From the NCBI GenBank assembly GCA_963680875.1, contig OY804589.1, positions 4,588,001 to 4,652,000 of the forward strand: a stretch of 64,000 nt of DNA. Direction: 5' to 3'. Made by a program: the position numbers and the translations under genes. Positions 38,880 to 54,900 of this stretch are shown in pieces (within the stretch, counting starts at the first letter, position 1; each line of letters starts with the position of its first letter). The DNA comes from Bathymodiolus brooksi (Eukaryota > Mollusca > Bivalvia > Mytilida > Modiolidae). The notes below the pieces were generated by a model. It worked only from the letters and a program-made list of their open reading frames with translations, made no database searches and was not told where the DNA came from.

Positions 38880-41800
38880 GCATACTTAGATTGCAATAAC
38901 TCTTTCTCCAGGACATTAACAAAATGACCAGCATTTACAAATATGGATACTTAGGTTGCAATAACTCTTTCTCCAGGACATTAACAAAATGACCAGTATT
39001 TACAAATATGGATACTTAGGTTGCAATAACTCTTTCTCCGGGACATTAACAAAATGACCAGCATTTACGAATATGGATACTTGGGTTGCAATAACTCTTT
39101 CTCCAGGACATTAACAAAATGACCAGCATTTACAAATATGGATACTTAGGTTGCAATAACTCTTTCTCCAGGACATTAACAAAATGACCAGCATTTACAA
39201 ATATGGATACTTAGGTTGCAATAACTCTTTCTCCGGGACATTAACAAAATGACCAGCATTTACAAATATGGATACTTAGGATGCAATAACTCTTTCTCCG
39301 GGACATTAACAAAATGACCAGCATTTACAAATATGGATATTTAGGTTGCAATAACTCTTTCTCCGGGACATTAACAAAATGACCAGCATTTACAAATATG
39401 GATACTTAGGTTGCAATAACTCTTTCTCCAGGACATTAACAAAATGACCAGCATTTACGAATATGAATACTTAGGTTGCAATAACTCTTTCTCCGGGACA
39501 TTAACAAAATGACCAGCATTTACAAATATGGATACTTAGGTTGCAATAACTCTTTCTCCAGGACATTAACAAAATGACCAGCATTTACAAATATGGATAC
39601 TTAGATTGCAATAACTCTTTCTCCAGGACATTAACAAAATGACCAGCATTTACAAATATGGATACTTAGGTTGCAATAACTCTTTCTCCAGGACATTAAC
39701 AAAATGACCAGCATTTACAAATATGGATACTTAGGTTGCAATAACTCTTTCTCCAGGACATTAACAAAATGACCAGCATTTACGAATATGGATACTTGGG
39801 TTGCAATAACTCTTTATCCAGGACATTAACAAAATGACCAGCATTTACAAATATGGATACTTAGGTTGCAATAACTCTTTCTCCAGGACATTAACAAAAT
39901 GACCAGCATTTACAAATATGGATACTTAGGTTGCAATAACTCTTTCTCCGGGACATTAACAAAATGACCAGCATTTACAAATATGGATACTTAGGATGCA
40001 ATAACTCTTTCTCCGGGACATTAACAAAATGACCAGCATTTACAAATATGGATACTTAGGTTGCAATAACTCTTTCTCCGGGACATTAACAAAATGACCA
40101 GCATTTACAAATATGGATACTTAGGTTGCAATAACTCTTTCCCCGGAACATTAACAAAATGACCAGCATTTACAAATATGGATACTTAGGTTGCAATAAC
40201 TCTTTCTCCAGGACATTAACAAAATGACCAGCATTTACGAATATGGATACTTAGGTTGCAATAACTCTTTCTCCAGGACATTAACAAAATGACCAGCATT
40301 TACAAATATGGATACTTAGGTTGCAATAACTCTTTCTCCAGGACATTAACAAAATGACCAGCATTTACGAATATGGATACTTAGGTTGCAATAACTCTTT
40401 CTCCAGATATTAACAAAATGACCAGCATTTACAAATATGCATACTTAGATTGCAATAACTCTTTCTCCAGGACATTAACAAAATGACCAGCATTTACAAA
40501 TATGGATACTTAGGTTGCAATAACTCTTTCTCCAGGACATTAACAAAATGACCAGCATTTACAAATATGGATACTTAGGTTGCAATAACTCTTTCTCCGG
40601 CACATTAACAAAATGACCAGCATTGTGCAAATATGGATACTTAGGTTGCAATAACTCTTTCTCCGGGACATTAACAAAATGACCAGCATTTACAAATATG
40701 GATACTTAGGTTGCAATAACTCTTTCTCCGGGACATTAACAAAATGACCAGCATTTACAAATATGGATGCTTAGGTTGCAATAACTCTTTCTCCAGATAT
40801 TAACAAAATGACCAGCATTTACAAATATGCATACTTAGATTGCAATAACTCTTTCTCCAGGACATTAACAAAATGACCAGCATTTACAAATATGGATACT
40901 TAGGTTGCAATAACTCTTTCTCCAGGACATTAACAAAATGACCAGCATTTACAGATATGGATACTTAGGTTGCAATAACTCTTTCTCCGGGACATTAACA
41001 AAATGACCAGCATTTACGAATATGGATACTTGGGTTGCAATAACTCTTTCTCCAGGACATTAACAAAATGACCAGCATTTACAAATATGGATACTTAGGT
41101 TGCAATAACTCTTTCTCCAGGACATTAACAAAATGACCAGCATTTACAAATATGGATACTTAGGTTGCAATAACTCTTTCTCCGGGACATTAACAAAATG
41201 ACCAGCATTTACAAATATAGATACTTGGGATGCAATAACTCTTTCTCCGGGACATTAACAAAATGACCAGCATTTACAAATATGGATATTTAGGTTGCAA
41301 TAACTCTTTCTCCGGGACATTAACAAAATGACCAGCATTTACAAATATGGATACTTAGGTTGCAATAACTCTTTCTCCAGGACATTAACAAAATGACCAG
41401 CATTTACGAATATGAATACTTAGGTTGCAATAACTCTTTCTCCGGGACATTAACAAAATGACCAGCATTTACAAATATGGATACTTAGGTTGCAATAACT
41501 CTTTCTCCAGGACATTAACAAAATGACCAGCATTTACAAATATGGATACTTAGATTGCAATAACTCTTTCTCCGGGACATTAACAAAATGACCAGCATTT
41601 ACAAATATGGATACTTAGGTTGCAATAACTCTTTCTCCAGGACATTAACAAAATGACCAGCATTTACAAATATGGATACTTAGGTTGCAATAACTCTTTC
41701 TCCAGGACATTAACAAAATGACCAGCATTTACGAATATGGATACTTGGGTTGCAATAACTCTTTATCCAGGACATTAACAAAATGACCAGCATTTACAAA

Positions 41801-42400
41801 TATGGATACTTAGGTTGCAATAACTCTTTCTCCAGGACATTAACAAAATGACCAGCATTTACAAATATGGATACTTAGGTTGCAATAACTCTTTCTCCGG
41901 GACATTAACAAAATGACCAGCATTTACAAATATGGATACTTAGGATGCAATAACTCTTTCTCCGGGACATTAACAAAATGACCAGCATTTACAAATATCG
42001 ATACTTAGGTTGCAATAACTCTTTCTCCGGGACATTAACAAAATGACCAGCATTTACAAATATGGATACTTAGGTTGCAATAACTCTTTCCCCGGAACAT
42101 TAACAAAATGACCAGCATTTACAAATATGGATACTTAGGTTGCAATAACTCTTTCTCCAGGACATTAACAAAATGACCAGCATTTACGAATATGGATACT
42201 TAGGTTGCAATAACTCTTTCTCCAGGACATTAACAAAATGACCAGCATTTACAAATATGGATACTTAGGTTGCAATAACTCTTTCTCCAGGACATTAACA
42301 AAATGACCAGCATTTACGAATATGGATACTTAGGTTGCAATAACTCTTTCTCCAGATATTAACAAAATGACCAGCATTTACAAATATGCATACTTAGATT
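38880..42400 (+). repeat. Block duplicated at an offset of 1949 bp, about 30 monomers
   Basis: GCATAC markers at 38880 and 40829, and at 40439 and 42388, are each 1949 bp apart. The rare CCCCGGAAC variant at 40141 recurs at 42090, also 1949 bp away. A short spacing of only 390 bp (6 monomers) between markers at 40439 and 40829 marks the join. One copy carries private changes such as ACAGATATGG near 40953 and ATATAGATACTTGGG near 41216. Confidence 0.85.
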
Positions 42401-43740
42401 GCAATAACTCTTTCTCCAGGACATTAACAAAATGACCAGCATTTACAAATATGGATACTTAGGTTGCAATAACTCTTTCTCCAGGACATTAACAAAATGA
42501 CCAGCATTTACAAATATGGATACTGAGGTTGCAATAACTCTTTCTCCAGGACATTAACAAAATGACCAGCATTTACGAATATGAATACTTAGGTTGCAAT
42601 AACTCTTTCTCCGGGACATTAACAAAATGACCAAGCATTTACAAATATGGATACTTAGGTTGCAATAACTCTTTCTCCAGGACATTAACAAATTGACCAG
42701 TATTTACAAATATGGATACTTAGGTTGCAATAACTCTTTCTCCAGGACATTAACAAAATGACCAGCATTGTGCAAATATGGATACTTAGGTTGCAATAAC
42801 TCTTTCTCCAGGACATTAACAAAATGACCAGCATTTACAAATATGGATACTTAGGTTGCAATAACTCTTTCTCCGGGACATTAACAAAATGACCAGCATT
42901 TACAAATATGGATACTTAGGATGCAATAACTCTTTCTCCGGGACATTAACAAAATGACCAGCATTTACAAATATGGATACTTAGGTTGCAATAACTCTTT
43001 CTCCAGGACATTAACAAAATGACCAGCATTTACAAATATGGATACTTAGGTTGCAATAACTCTTTCTCCGGGACATTAACAAAATGACCAGCATTTACAA
43101 ATATGGATACTTAGATTGCAATAACTCTTTCTCCAGGACATTAACAAAATGACCAGCATTTACAAATATGGATACTTAGGTTGCAATAACTCTTTCTCCA
43201 GGACATTAACAAAATGACCAGCATTTCCAAATATGGATACTTAGGTTGCAATAACTCTTTCTCCGGGACATTAACAAAATGACCAGAATTTACAAATATG
43301 GATACTTAGGTTGCAATAACTCTTTCTCCAGATATTAACAAAATGACCAGCATTTACAAATATGCATACTTAGATTGCAATAACTCTTTCTCCGGGACAT
43401 TAACAAAATGACCAGCATTTACAAATATGGATACTTAGGTTGCAATAACTCTTTCTCCAGGACATTAACAAAATGACCAGCATTTACAAATATGGATACT
43501 TAGGTTGCAATAACTCTTTCTCCGGGACATTAACAAAATGACCAGCATTTACAAATATGGATACTTAGGATGCAATAACTCTTTCTCCGGGACATTAACA
43601 AAATGACCAGCATTTCCAAATATGGATATTTAGGTTGCAATAACTCTTTCTCCAGGACATTAACAAAATGACCAGCATTTACAAATATGGATACTTAGGT
43701 TGCAATAACTCTTTATCCAGGACATTAACAAAATGACCAG

Positions 43741-46700
43741 CATTTACGAACATAGACACTTAGGTTGCAATAACTCTTTCTCCAGGACATAAACAAAATG
43801 ACCAGCATTTACGAATATGGATACTTAGGTTGCAATAACTCTTTCTCCGGGACAATAACAAAATGACCAGCATTTACAAATATGGATACTTAGGTTGCAA
43901 TAACTCTTTCTCCAGATATTAACAAAATGACCAGCATTTACAAATATGCATACTTAGATTGCAATAACTCTTTCTCCGGGACATTAACAAAATGACCAGC
44001 ATTTACAAATATGGATACTTAGGTTGCAATAACTCTTTCTCCAGGACATTAACAAAATGACCAGCATTGTGCAAATATGGATACTTAGGTTGCAATAACT
44101 CTTTCTCCAGGACATTAACAAAATGACCAGCATTTACAAATATGGATACTTAGGTTGCAATAACTCTTTCTCCGGGACATTAACAAAATGACCAGCATTT
44201 ACAAATATGGATACTTAGGATGCAATAACTCTTTCTCCGGGACATTAACAAAATGACCAGCATTTACAAATATGGATACTTAGGCTGCAATAACTCTTTC
44301 TCCAGGACATTAACAAAATGACCAGCATTTACAAATATGGATACTTAGGTTGCAATAACTCTTTCTCCGGGACATTAACAAAATGACCAGCATTTACAAA
44401 TATGGATACTTAGATTGCAATAACTCTTTCTCCAGGACATTAACAAAATGACCAGCATTTACAAATATGCATACTTAGATTGCAATAACTCTTTCTCCGG
44501 GACATTAACAAAATGACCAGCATTTACAAATATGGATACTTAGGTTGCAATAACTCTTTCTCCAGGACATTAACAAAATGACCAGCATTTACAAATATGG
44601 ATACTTAGGTTGCAATAACTCTTTCTCCGGGACATTAACAAAATGACCAGCATTTACAAATATGGATACTTAGGATGCAATAACTCTTTCTCCGGGACAT
44701 TAACAAAATGACCAGCATTTCCAAATATGGATATTTAGGTTACAATAACTCTTTCTCCAGGACATTAACAAAATGACCAGCATTTACAAATATGGATACT
44801 TAGGTTGCAATAACTCTTTATCCAGGACATTAACAAAATGACCAGCATTTACGAACATAGATACTTAGGTTGCAATAACTCTTTCTCCAGGACATAAACA
44901 AAATGACCAGCATTTACGAATATGAATACTTAGGTTGCAATAACTCTTTCTCCAGGACATTAACAAAATGACCAGCATTTACGAATATGAATACTTAGGT
45001 TGCAATAACTCTTTCTCCGGGACATTAACAAAATGACCAAGCATTTACAAATATGGATACTTAGGTTGCAATAACTCTTTCTCCAGGACATTAACAAATT
45101 GACCAGTATTTACAAATATGGATACGTAGGTTGCAATAACTCTTTCTCCAGGACATTAACAAAATGACCAGCATTGTGCAAATATGGATACTTAGGTTGC
45201 AATAACTCTTTCTCCAGGACATTAACAAAATGACCAGCATTTACAAATATGGATACTTAGGTTGCAATAACTCTTTCTCCAGGACATTAACAAAATGACC
45301 AGCATTTACAAATATGGATACTTAGGATGCAATAACTCTTTCTCCGGGACATTAACAAAATGACCAGCATTTACAAATATGGATACTTAGGTTGCAATAA
45401 CTCTTTCTCCAGGACATTAACAAAATGACCAGCATTTACAAATATGGATACTTAGGTTGCAATAACTCTTTCTCCAGGACATTAACAAAATGACCAGCAT
45501 TTACAAATATGGATACTTAGATTGCAATAACTCTTTCTCCAGGACATTAACAAAATGACCAGCATTTACAAATATGGATACTTAGGTTGCAATAACTCTT
45601 TCTCCAGGACATTAACAAAATGACCAGCATTTCCAAATATGGATACTTAGGTTGCAATAACTCTTTCTCCGGGACATTAACAAAATGACCAGCATTTACA
45701 AATATGGATACTTAGGTTGCAATAACTCTTTCTCCAGATATTAACAAAATGACCAGCATTTACGAATATGGATACTTAGGTTGCAATAACTCTTTCTCCG
45801 GGACATTAACAAAATGACCAGCATTTACAAATATGGATACTTAGGTTGCAATAACTCTTTCTCCAGGACATTAACAAAATGACAAGCATTTACGAATATG
45901 GATACTTAGGCTGCAATAACTCTTTCTCCAGATATTAACAAAATGACCAGCATTTACAAATATGCATACTTAGATTGCAATAACTCTTTCTCCAGGACAT
46001 TAACAAAATGACCAGCATTTACAAATATGGATACTTAGGTTGCAATAACTCTTTCTCCAGGACATTAACAAAATGACCAGCATTTACAAATATGGATACT
46101 TAGGTTGCAATAACTCTTTCTCCAGGACATTAACAAAATGACCAGCATTTACGAATATGAATACTTAGGTTGCAATAACTCTTTCTCCGGGACATTAACA
46201 AAATGACCAGCATTTACAAATATGGATACTTAGGTTGCAATAACTCTTTCTCCAGGGCATTAACAAATTGACCAGTATTTACAAATATGGATACGTAGGT
46301 TGCAATAACTCTTTCTCCAGGACATTAACAAAATGACCAGCATTGTGCAAATATGGATACTTAGGTTGCAATAACTCTTTCTCCAGGACATTAACAAAAT
46401 GACCAGCATTTACAAATATGGATACTTAGGTTGCAATAACTCTTTCTCCGGGACATTAACAAAATGACCAGCATTTACAAATATGGATACTTAGGATGCA
46501 ATAACTCTTTCTCCGGGACATTAACAAAATGACCAGCATTTACAAATATGGATACTTAGGTTGCAATAACTCTTTCTCCAGGACATTAACAAAATGACCA
46601 GCATTTACAAATATGGATACTTAGGTTGCAATAACTCTTTCTCCAGGACATTAACAAAATGACCAGCATTTACAAATATGGATACTTAGATTGCAATAAC

Positions 46701-49700
46701 TCTTTCTCCAGGACATTAACAAAATGACCAGCATTTACAAATATGGATACTTAGGTTGCAATAACTCTTTCTCCAGGACATTAACAAAATGACCAGCATT
46801 TCCAAATATGGATACTTAGATTGCAATAACTCTTTCTCCGGGACATTAACAAAATGACCAGCATTTACAAATATGGATACTTAGGTTGCAATAACTCTTT
46901 CTCCAGATATTAACAAAATGACCAGCATTTACAAATATGCATACTTAGATTGCAATAACTCTTTCTCCGGGACATTAACAAAATGACCAGCATTTACAAA
47001 TATGGATACTTAGGTTGCAATAACTCTTTCTCCAGGACATTAACAAAATGACCAGCATTTACAAATATGGATACTTAGGTTGCAATAACTCTTTCTCCGG
47101 GACATTAACAAAATGACCAGCATTTACAAATATGGATACTTAGGATGCAATAACTCTTTCTCCGGGACATTAACAAAATGACCAGCATTTCCAAATATGG
47201 ATATTTAGGTTGCAATAACTCTTTCTCCAGGACATTAACAAAATGACCAGCATTTACAAATATGGATACTTAGGTTGCAATAACTCTTTCTCCAGGACAT
47301 TAACAAAATGACCAGCATTTACAAATATGGATACTTAGGTTGCAATAACTCTTTCTCCAGGACATTAACAAAATGACCAGCATTTACAAATATGGATACT
47401 TAGGTTGCAATAACTCTTTCTCCGGCACATTAACAAAATGACCAGCATTGTGCAAATATGGATACTTAGGTTGCAATAACTCTTTCTCCAGGACATTAAC
47501 AAAATGACCAGCATTTACAAATATGGATACTTAGGTTGCAATAACTCTTTCTCCGGGACATTAACAAAATGACCAGCATTTACAAATATGGATACTTAGG
47601 ATGCAATAACTCTTTCTCCGGGACATTAACAAAATGACCAGCATTTCCAAATATGGATACTTAGGTTGCAATAACTCTTTCTCCGGGACATTAACAAAAT
47701 GACCAGCATTTACAAATATGGATACTTAGGTTGCAATAACTCTTTCCCCGGGACATTAACAAAATGACCAGCATTTACAAATATGGATACTTAGGTTGCA
47801 ATAACTCTTTCTCCAGGACATTAACAAAATGACCAGCATTTACGAATATGGATACTTAGGTTGCAATAACTCTTTCTCCGGGACATTAACAAAATGACCA
47901 GCATTTACAAATATGGATACTTAGGTTGCAATAACTCTTTCTCCAGGACATTAACAAAATGACCAGCATTTACGAATATGGATACTTAGGTTGCAATAAC
48001 TCTTTCTCCAGATATTAACAAAATGACCAGCATTTACAAATATGCATACTTAGATTGCAATAACTCTTTCTCCAGGACATTAACAAAATGACCAGCATTT
48101 ACAAATATGGATACTTAGGTTGCAATAACTCTTTCTCCAGGACATTAACAAAATGACCAGCATTTACAAATATGGATACTTAGGTTGCAATAACTCTTTC
48201 TCCAGGACATTAACAAAATGACCAGCATTTACGAATATGAATACTTAGGTTGCAATAACTCTTTCTCCGGGACATTAACAAAATGACCAAGCATTTACAA
48301 ATATGGATACTTAGGTTGCAATAACTCTTTCTCCAGGACATTAACAAATTGACCAGTATTTACAAATATGGATACTTAGGTTGCAATAACTCTTTCTCCA
48401 GGACATTAACAAAATGACCAGCATTGTGCAAATATGGATACTTAGGTTGCAATAACTCTTTCTCCAGGACATTAACAAAATGACCAGCATTTACAAATAT
48501 GGATACTTAGGTTGCAATAACTCTTTCTCCGGGACATTAACAAAATGACCAGCATTTACAAATATGGATACTTAGGATGCAATAACTCTTTCTCCGGGAC
48601 ATTAACAAAATGACCAGCATTTACAAATATGGATACTTAGGTTGCAATAACTCTTTCTCCAGGACATTAACAAAATGACCAGCATTTACAAATATGGATA
48701 CTTAGGTTGCAATAACTCTTTCTCCAGGACATTAACAAAATGACCAGCATTTACAAATATGGATACTTAGATTGCAATAACTCTTTCTCCAGGACATTAA
48801 CAAAATGACCAGCATTTACAAATATGGATACTTAGGTTGCAATAACTCTTTCTCCAGGACATTAACAAAATGACCAGCATTTCCAAATATGGATACTTAG
48901 GTTGCAATAACTCTTTCTCCGGGACATTAACAAAATGACCAGCATTTACAAATATGGATACTTAGGTTGCAATAACTCTTTCTCCAGATATTAACAAAAT
49001 GACCAGCATTTACAAATATGCATACTTAGATTGCAATAACTCTTTCTCCGGGACATTAACAAAATGACCAGCATTTACAAATATGGATACTTAGGTTGCA
49101 ATAACTCTTTCTCCAGGACATTAACAAAATGACCAGCATTTACAAATATGGATACTTAGGTTGCAATAACTCTTTCTCCGGGACATTAACAAAATGACCA
49201 GCATTTACAAATATGGATACTTAGGTTGCAATAACTCTTTCTCCGGGACATTAACAAAATGACCAGCATTTACAAATATGGATACTTAGGATGCAATAAC
49301 TCTTTCTCCAGGACATTAACAAAATGACCAGCATTTACAAATATGGATACTTAGGTTGCAATAACTCTTTCTCCAGGACATTAACAAAATGACCAGCATT
49401 TACAAATATGGATACTTAGGTTGCAATAACTCTTTCTCCAGGACATTAACAAAATGACCAGCATTTACAAATATGGATACTTAGGTTGCAATAACTCTTT
49501 CTCCGGCACATTAACAAAATGACCAGCATTGTGCAAATATGGATACTTAGGTTGCAATAACTCTTTCTCCAGGACATTAACAAAATGACCAGCATTTACA
49601 AATATGGATACTTAGGTTGCAATAACTCTTTCTCCGGGACATTAACAAAATGACCAGCATTTACAAATATGGATACTTAGGATGCAATAACTCTTTCTCC

Positions 49701-51820
49701 GGGACATTAACAAAATGACCAGCATTTCCAAATATGGATACTTAGGTTGCAATAACTCTTTCTCCGGGACATTAACAAAATGACCAGCATTTACAAATAT
49801 GGATACTTAGGATGCAATAACTCTTTCTCCGGGACATTAACAAAATGACCAGCATTTCCAAATATGGATACTTAGGTTGCAATAACTCTTTCTCCGGGAC
49901 ATTAACAAAATGACCAGCATTTACAAATATGGATACTTAGGTTGCAATAACTCTTTCCCCGGGACATTAACAAAATGACCAGCATTTACAAATATGGATA
50001 CTTAGGTTGCAATAACTCTTTCTCCAGGACATTAACAAAATGACCAGCATTTACGAATATGGATACTTAGGTTGCAATAACTCTTTCTCCGGGACATTAA
50101 CAAAATGACCAGCATTTACAAATATGGATACTTAGGTTGCAATAACTCTTTCTCCAGGACATTAACAAAATGACCAGCATTTACGAATATGGATACTTAG
50201 GTTGCAATAACTCTTTCTCCAGATATTAACAAAATGACCAGCATTTACAAATATGCATACTTAGATTGCAATAACTCTTTCTCCAGGACATTAACAAAAT
50301 GACCAGCATTTACAAATATGGATACTTAGGTTGCAATAACTCTTTCTCCAGGACATTAACAAAATGACCAGCATTTACAAATATGGATACTTAGGTTGCA
50401 ATAACTCTTTCTCCAGGACATTAACAAAATGACCAGCATTTACGAATATGAATACTTAGGTTGCAATAACTCTTTCTCCGGGACATTAACAAAATGACCA
50501 AGCATTTACAAATATGGATACTTAGGTTGCAATAACTCTTTCTCCAGGACATTAACAAATTGACCAGTATTTACAAATATGGATACTTAGGTTGCAATAA
50601 CTCTTTCTCCAGGACATTAACAAAATGACCAGCATTGTGCAAATATGGATACTTAGGTTGCAATAACTCTTTCTCCAGGACATTAACAAAATGACCAGCA
50701 TTTACAAATATGGATACTTAGGTTGCAATAACTCTTTCTCCGGGACATTAACAAAATGACCAGCATTTACAAATATGGATACTTAGGATGCAATAACTCT
50801 TTCTCCGGGACATTAACAAAATGACCAGCATTTACAAATATGGATACTTAGGTTGCAATAACTCTTTCTCCAGGACATTAACAAAATGACCAGCATTTAC
50901 AAATATGGATACTTAGGTTGCAATAACTCTTTCTCCAGGACATTAACAAAATGACCAGCATTTACAAATATGGATACTTAGATTGCAATAACTCTTTCTC
51001 CAGGACATTAACAAAATGACCAGCATTTACAAATATGGATACTTAGGTTGCAATAACTCTTTCTCCAGGACATTAACAAAATGACCAGCATTTCCAAATA
51101 TGGATACTTAGGTTGCAATAACTCTTTCTCCGGGACATTAACAAAATGACCAGCATTTACAAATATGGATACTTAGGTTGCAATAACTCTTTCTCCAGAT
51201 ATTAACAAAATGACCAGCATTTACAAATATGCATACTTAGATTGCAATAACTCTTTCTCCGGGACATTAACAAAATGACCAGCATTTACAAATATGGATA
51301 CTTAGGTTGCAATAACTCTTTCTCCAGGACATTAACAAAATGACCAGCATTTACAAATATGGATACTTAGGTTGCAATAACTCTTTCTCCGGGACATTAA
51401 CAAAATGACCAGCATTTACAAATATGGATACTTAGGATGCAATAACTCTTTCTCCGGGACATTAACAAAATGACCAGCATTTCCAAATATGGATATTTAG
51501 GTTGCAATAACTCTTTCTCCAGGACATTAACAAAATGACCAGCATTTACAAATATGGATACTTAGGTTGCAATAACTCTTTCTCCAGGACATTAACAAAA
51601 TGACCAGCATTTACGAACATAGATACTTAGGTTGCAATAACTCTTTCTCCAGGACATAAACAAAATGACCAGCATTTAGGAATATGGATACTTAGGTTGC
51701 AATAACTCTTTCTCCGGGACAATAACAAAATGACCAGCATTTACAAATATGGATACTTAGGTTGCAATAACTCTTTCTCCAGATATTAACAAAATGACCA
51801 GCATTTACAAATATGCATAC
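43741..51820 (+). repeat. Higher-order zone with 2.08-2.21 kb period
   Basis: GCATAC markers at 45964, 48044 and 50255, and the second series at 46939, 49020 and 51231, advance by 2080-2081 and then 2211 bp (32 and 34 monomers). Zone-specific variants accompany them: ACAAATTGACCAGTATTTAC, the 66-bp CCAAGCATTT insertion, and TTTCCAAAT. TACGAACATAG occurs at 43741, 44846 and 51608. The paired markers 43364/43948 and 51231/51815 have identical 584-bp spacing at the two ends of the zone. Confidence 0.8.
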
Positions 51821-51945
51821 TTAGATTGCAATAACTCTTTCTCCGGGACATTAACAAAATGACCAGCATTTACAAATATGGATACTTAGGTTGCAATAAC
51901 TCTTTCTCCAGGACATTAACAAAATGACCAGCATTTACAAATATG

Positions 51946-54900
51946 GATATTTAGGTTGCAATAACTCTTTCTCCGGGACATTAACAAAATGACCAGCATT
52001 TACAAATATGGATACTTAGGTTGCAATAACTCTTTCTCCAGGACATTAACAAAATGACCAGCATTTACGAATATGAATACTTAGGTTGCAATAACTCTTT
52101 CTCCGGGACATTAACAAAATGACCAGCATTTACAAATATGGATACTTAGGTTGCAATAACTCTTTCTCCAGGACATTAACAAAATGACCAGCATTTACAA
52201 ATATGGATACTTAGGTTGCAATAACTCTTTCTCCAGGACATTAACAAAATGACCAGCATTTACAAATATGAATACTTAGGTTGCAATAACTCTTTCTCCG
52301 GGACATTAACAAAATGACCAGCATTTACAAATATGGATACTTAGGTTGCAATAACTCTTTCTCCAGGACATTAACAAAATGACCAGCATTTACAAATATG
52401 GATACTTAGGTTGCAATAACTCTTTCTCCAGGACATTAACAAAATGACCAGCATTTACAAATATGGATACTTAGGTTGCAATAACTCTTTCTCCAGGACA
52501 TTAACAAAATGACCAGCATTTAAAAATATGGATACTTAGGTTGCAATAACTCTTTCTCCAGGACATTAACAAAATGACCAGCATTTAAAAATATGGATAC
52601 TTAGGTTGCAATAACTCTTTCTCAGGGACATTAACAAAGTGACCAGCATTGTGCAAATATGGATACTTAGGTTGCAATAACTCTTTCTCCGGGACATTAA
52701 CAAAATGACCAGCATTTACAAATATGGATACTTAGGATGCAATAATTCTTTCTCCGGGACATTAACAAAATGACCAGCATTTACAAATATGGATATTTAG
52801 GTTGCAATAACTCTTTCTTCGGGACATTAACAAAATGACCAGCATTTACAAATATGGATACTTAGGTTGCAATAACTCTTTCTCCAGATATTAACAAAAT
52901 GACCAGCATTTACAAATATGCATACTTAGATTGCAATAACTCTTTCTCCGGGACATTAACAAAATGACCAGCATTTACAAATATGGATACTTAGGTTGCA
53001 ATAACTCTTTCTCCAGGACATTAACAAAATGACCAGCATTTACAAATATGGATACTTAGGTTGCAATAACTCTTTCTTCGGGACATTAACAAAATGACCA
53101 GCATTTACGAATATGGATACTTGGGTTGCAATAACTCTTTCTCCAGGACATTAACAAAATGACCAGCATTTACAAATATGGATACTTAGGTTGCAATAAC
53201 TCTTTCTCCAGGACATTAACAAAATGACCAGCATTTACAAATATGGATACTTAGGTTGCAATAACTCTTTCTCCGGGACATTAACAAAATGACCAGCATT
53301 TACAAATATGGATACTTAGGATGCAATAACTCTTTCTCCGGGACATTAACAAAATGACCAGCATTTACAAATATGGATATTTAGGTTGCAATAACTCTTT
53401 CTCCGGGACATTAACAAAATGACCAGCATTTACAAATATGGATACTTAGGTTGCAATAACTCTTTCTCCAGGACATTAACAAAATAACCAGCATTTACGA
53501 ATATGGATACTTAGGTTGCAATAACTCTTTCTCCAGGACATAAACAAAATGACCAGCATTTACGAATATGGATACTTAGGTTGCAATAACTCTTTCTCCG
53601 GGACATTAACAAAATGACCAGCATTTACAAATATGGATACTTAGGTTGCAATAACTCTTTCTCCGGGACATTAACAAAATGACCAGCATTTACAAATATG
53701 GATACTTAGGTTGCAATAACTCTTTCTCCAGATATTAACAAAATGACCAGCATTTACAAATATGCATACTTAGATTGCAATAACTCTTTCTCCGGGACAT
53801 TAACAAAATGACCAGCATTTACAAATATGAATACTTAGGTTGCAATAACTCTTTCTCCAGGACATTAACAAAATGACCAGCATTTACAAATATGGATACT
53901 TAGGTTGCAATAACTCTTTCTCCGGGACATTAACAAAATGACCAGCATTTACGAATATGGATACTTGGGTTGCAATAATTCTTTCTCCAGGACATTAACA
54001 AAATGACCAGCATTTACAAATATGGATACTTAGGTTGCAATAACTCTTTCTCCAGGACATTAACAAAATGACCAGCATTTACAAATATGGATACTTAGGT
54101 TGCAATAACTGTTTCTCCGGGACATTAACAAAATGACCAGCATTTACAAATATGGATACTTAGGATGCAATAACTCTTTCTCCGGGACATTAACAAAATT
54201 ACCAGCATTTACAAATATGGATATTTAGGTTGCAATAACTCTTTCTCCGGGACATTAACAAAATGACCAGCATTTACAAATATGGATACTTAGGTTGCAA
54301 TAACTCTTTCTCCAGGACATTAACAAAATGACCAGCATTTACGAATATGAATACTTAGGTTGCAATAACTCTTTCTCCGGGACATTAACAAAATGACCAG
54401 CATTTACAAATATGGATACTTAGGTTGCAATAACTCTTTCTCCAGGACATTAACAAAATGACCAGCATTTACAAATATGGATACTTAGGTTGCAATAACT
54501 CTTTCTCCGGAATATTAACAAAATGACCAGCATTTACAAATATGGATACTTAGGTTGCAATAACTCTTTCTCCAGGACATTAACAAAATGACCAGCATTT
54601 ACAAATATGGATACTTAGGTTGCAATAAGTCTTTCTCCGGCACATTAACAAAATGACCAGCATTGTGCAAATATGGATACTTAGGTTGCAATAACTCTTT
54701 CTCCGGGACATTAACAAAATGACCAGCATTTACAAATATGGATACTTAGGTTGCAATAACTCTTTCTCCGGGACATTAACAAAATGACCAGCATTTACAA
54801 ATATGGATACTTAGGTTGCAATAACTCTTTCTCCGGGACATTAACAAAATGACCAGCATTTACAAATATGGATACTTAGGTTGCAATAACTCTTTCTCCG

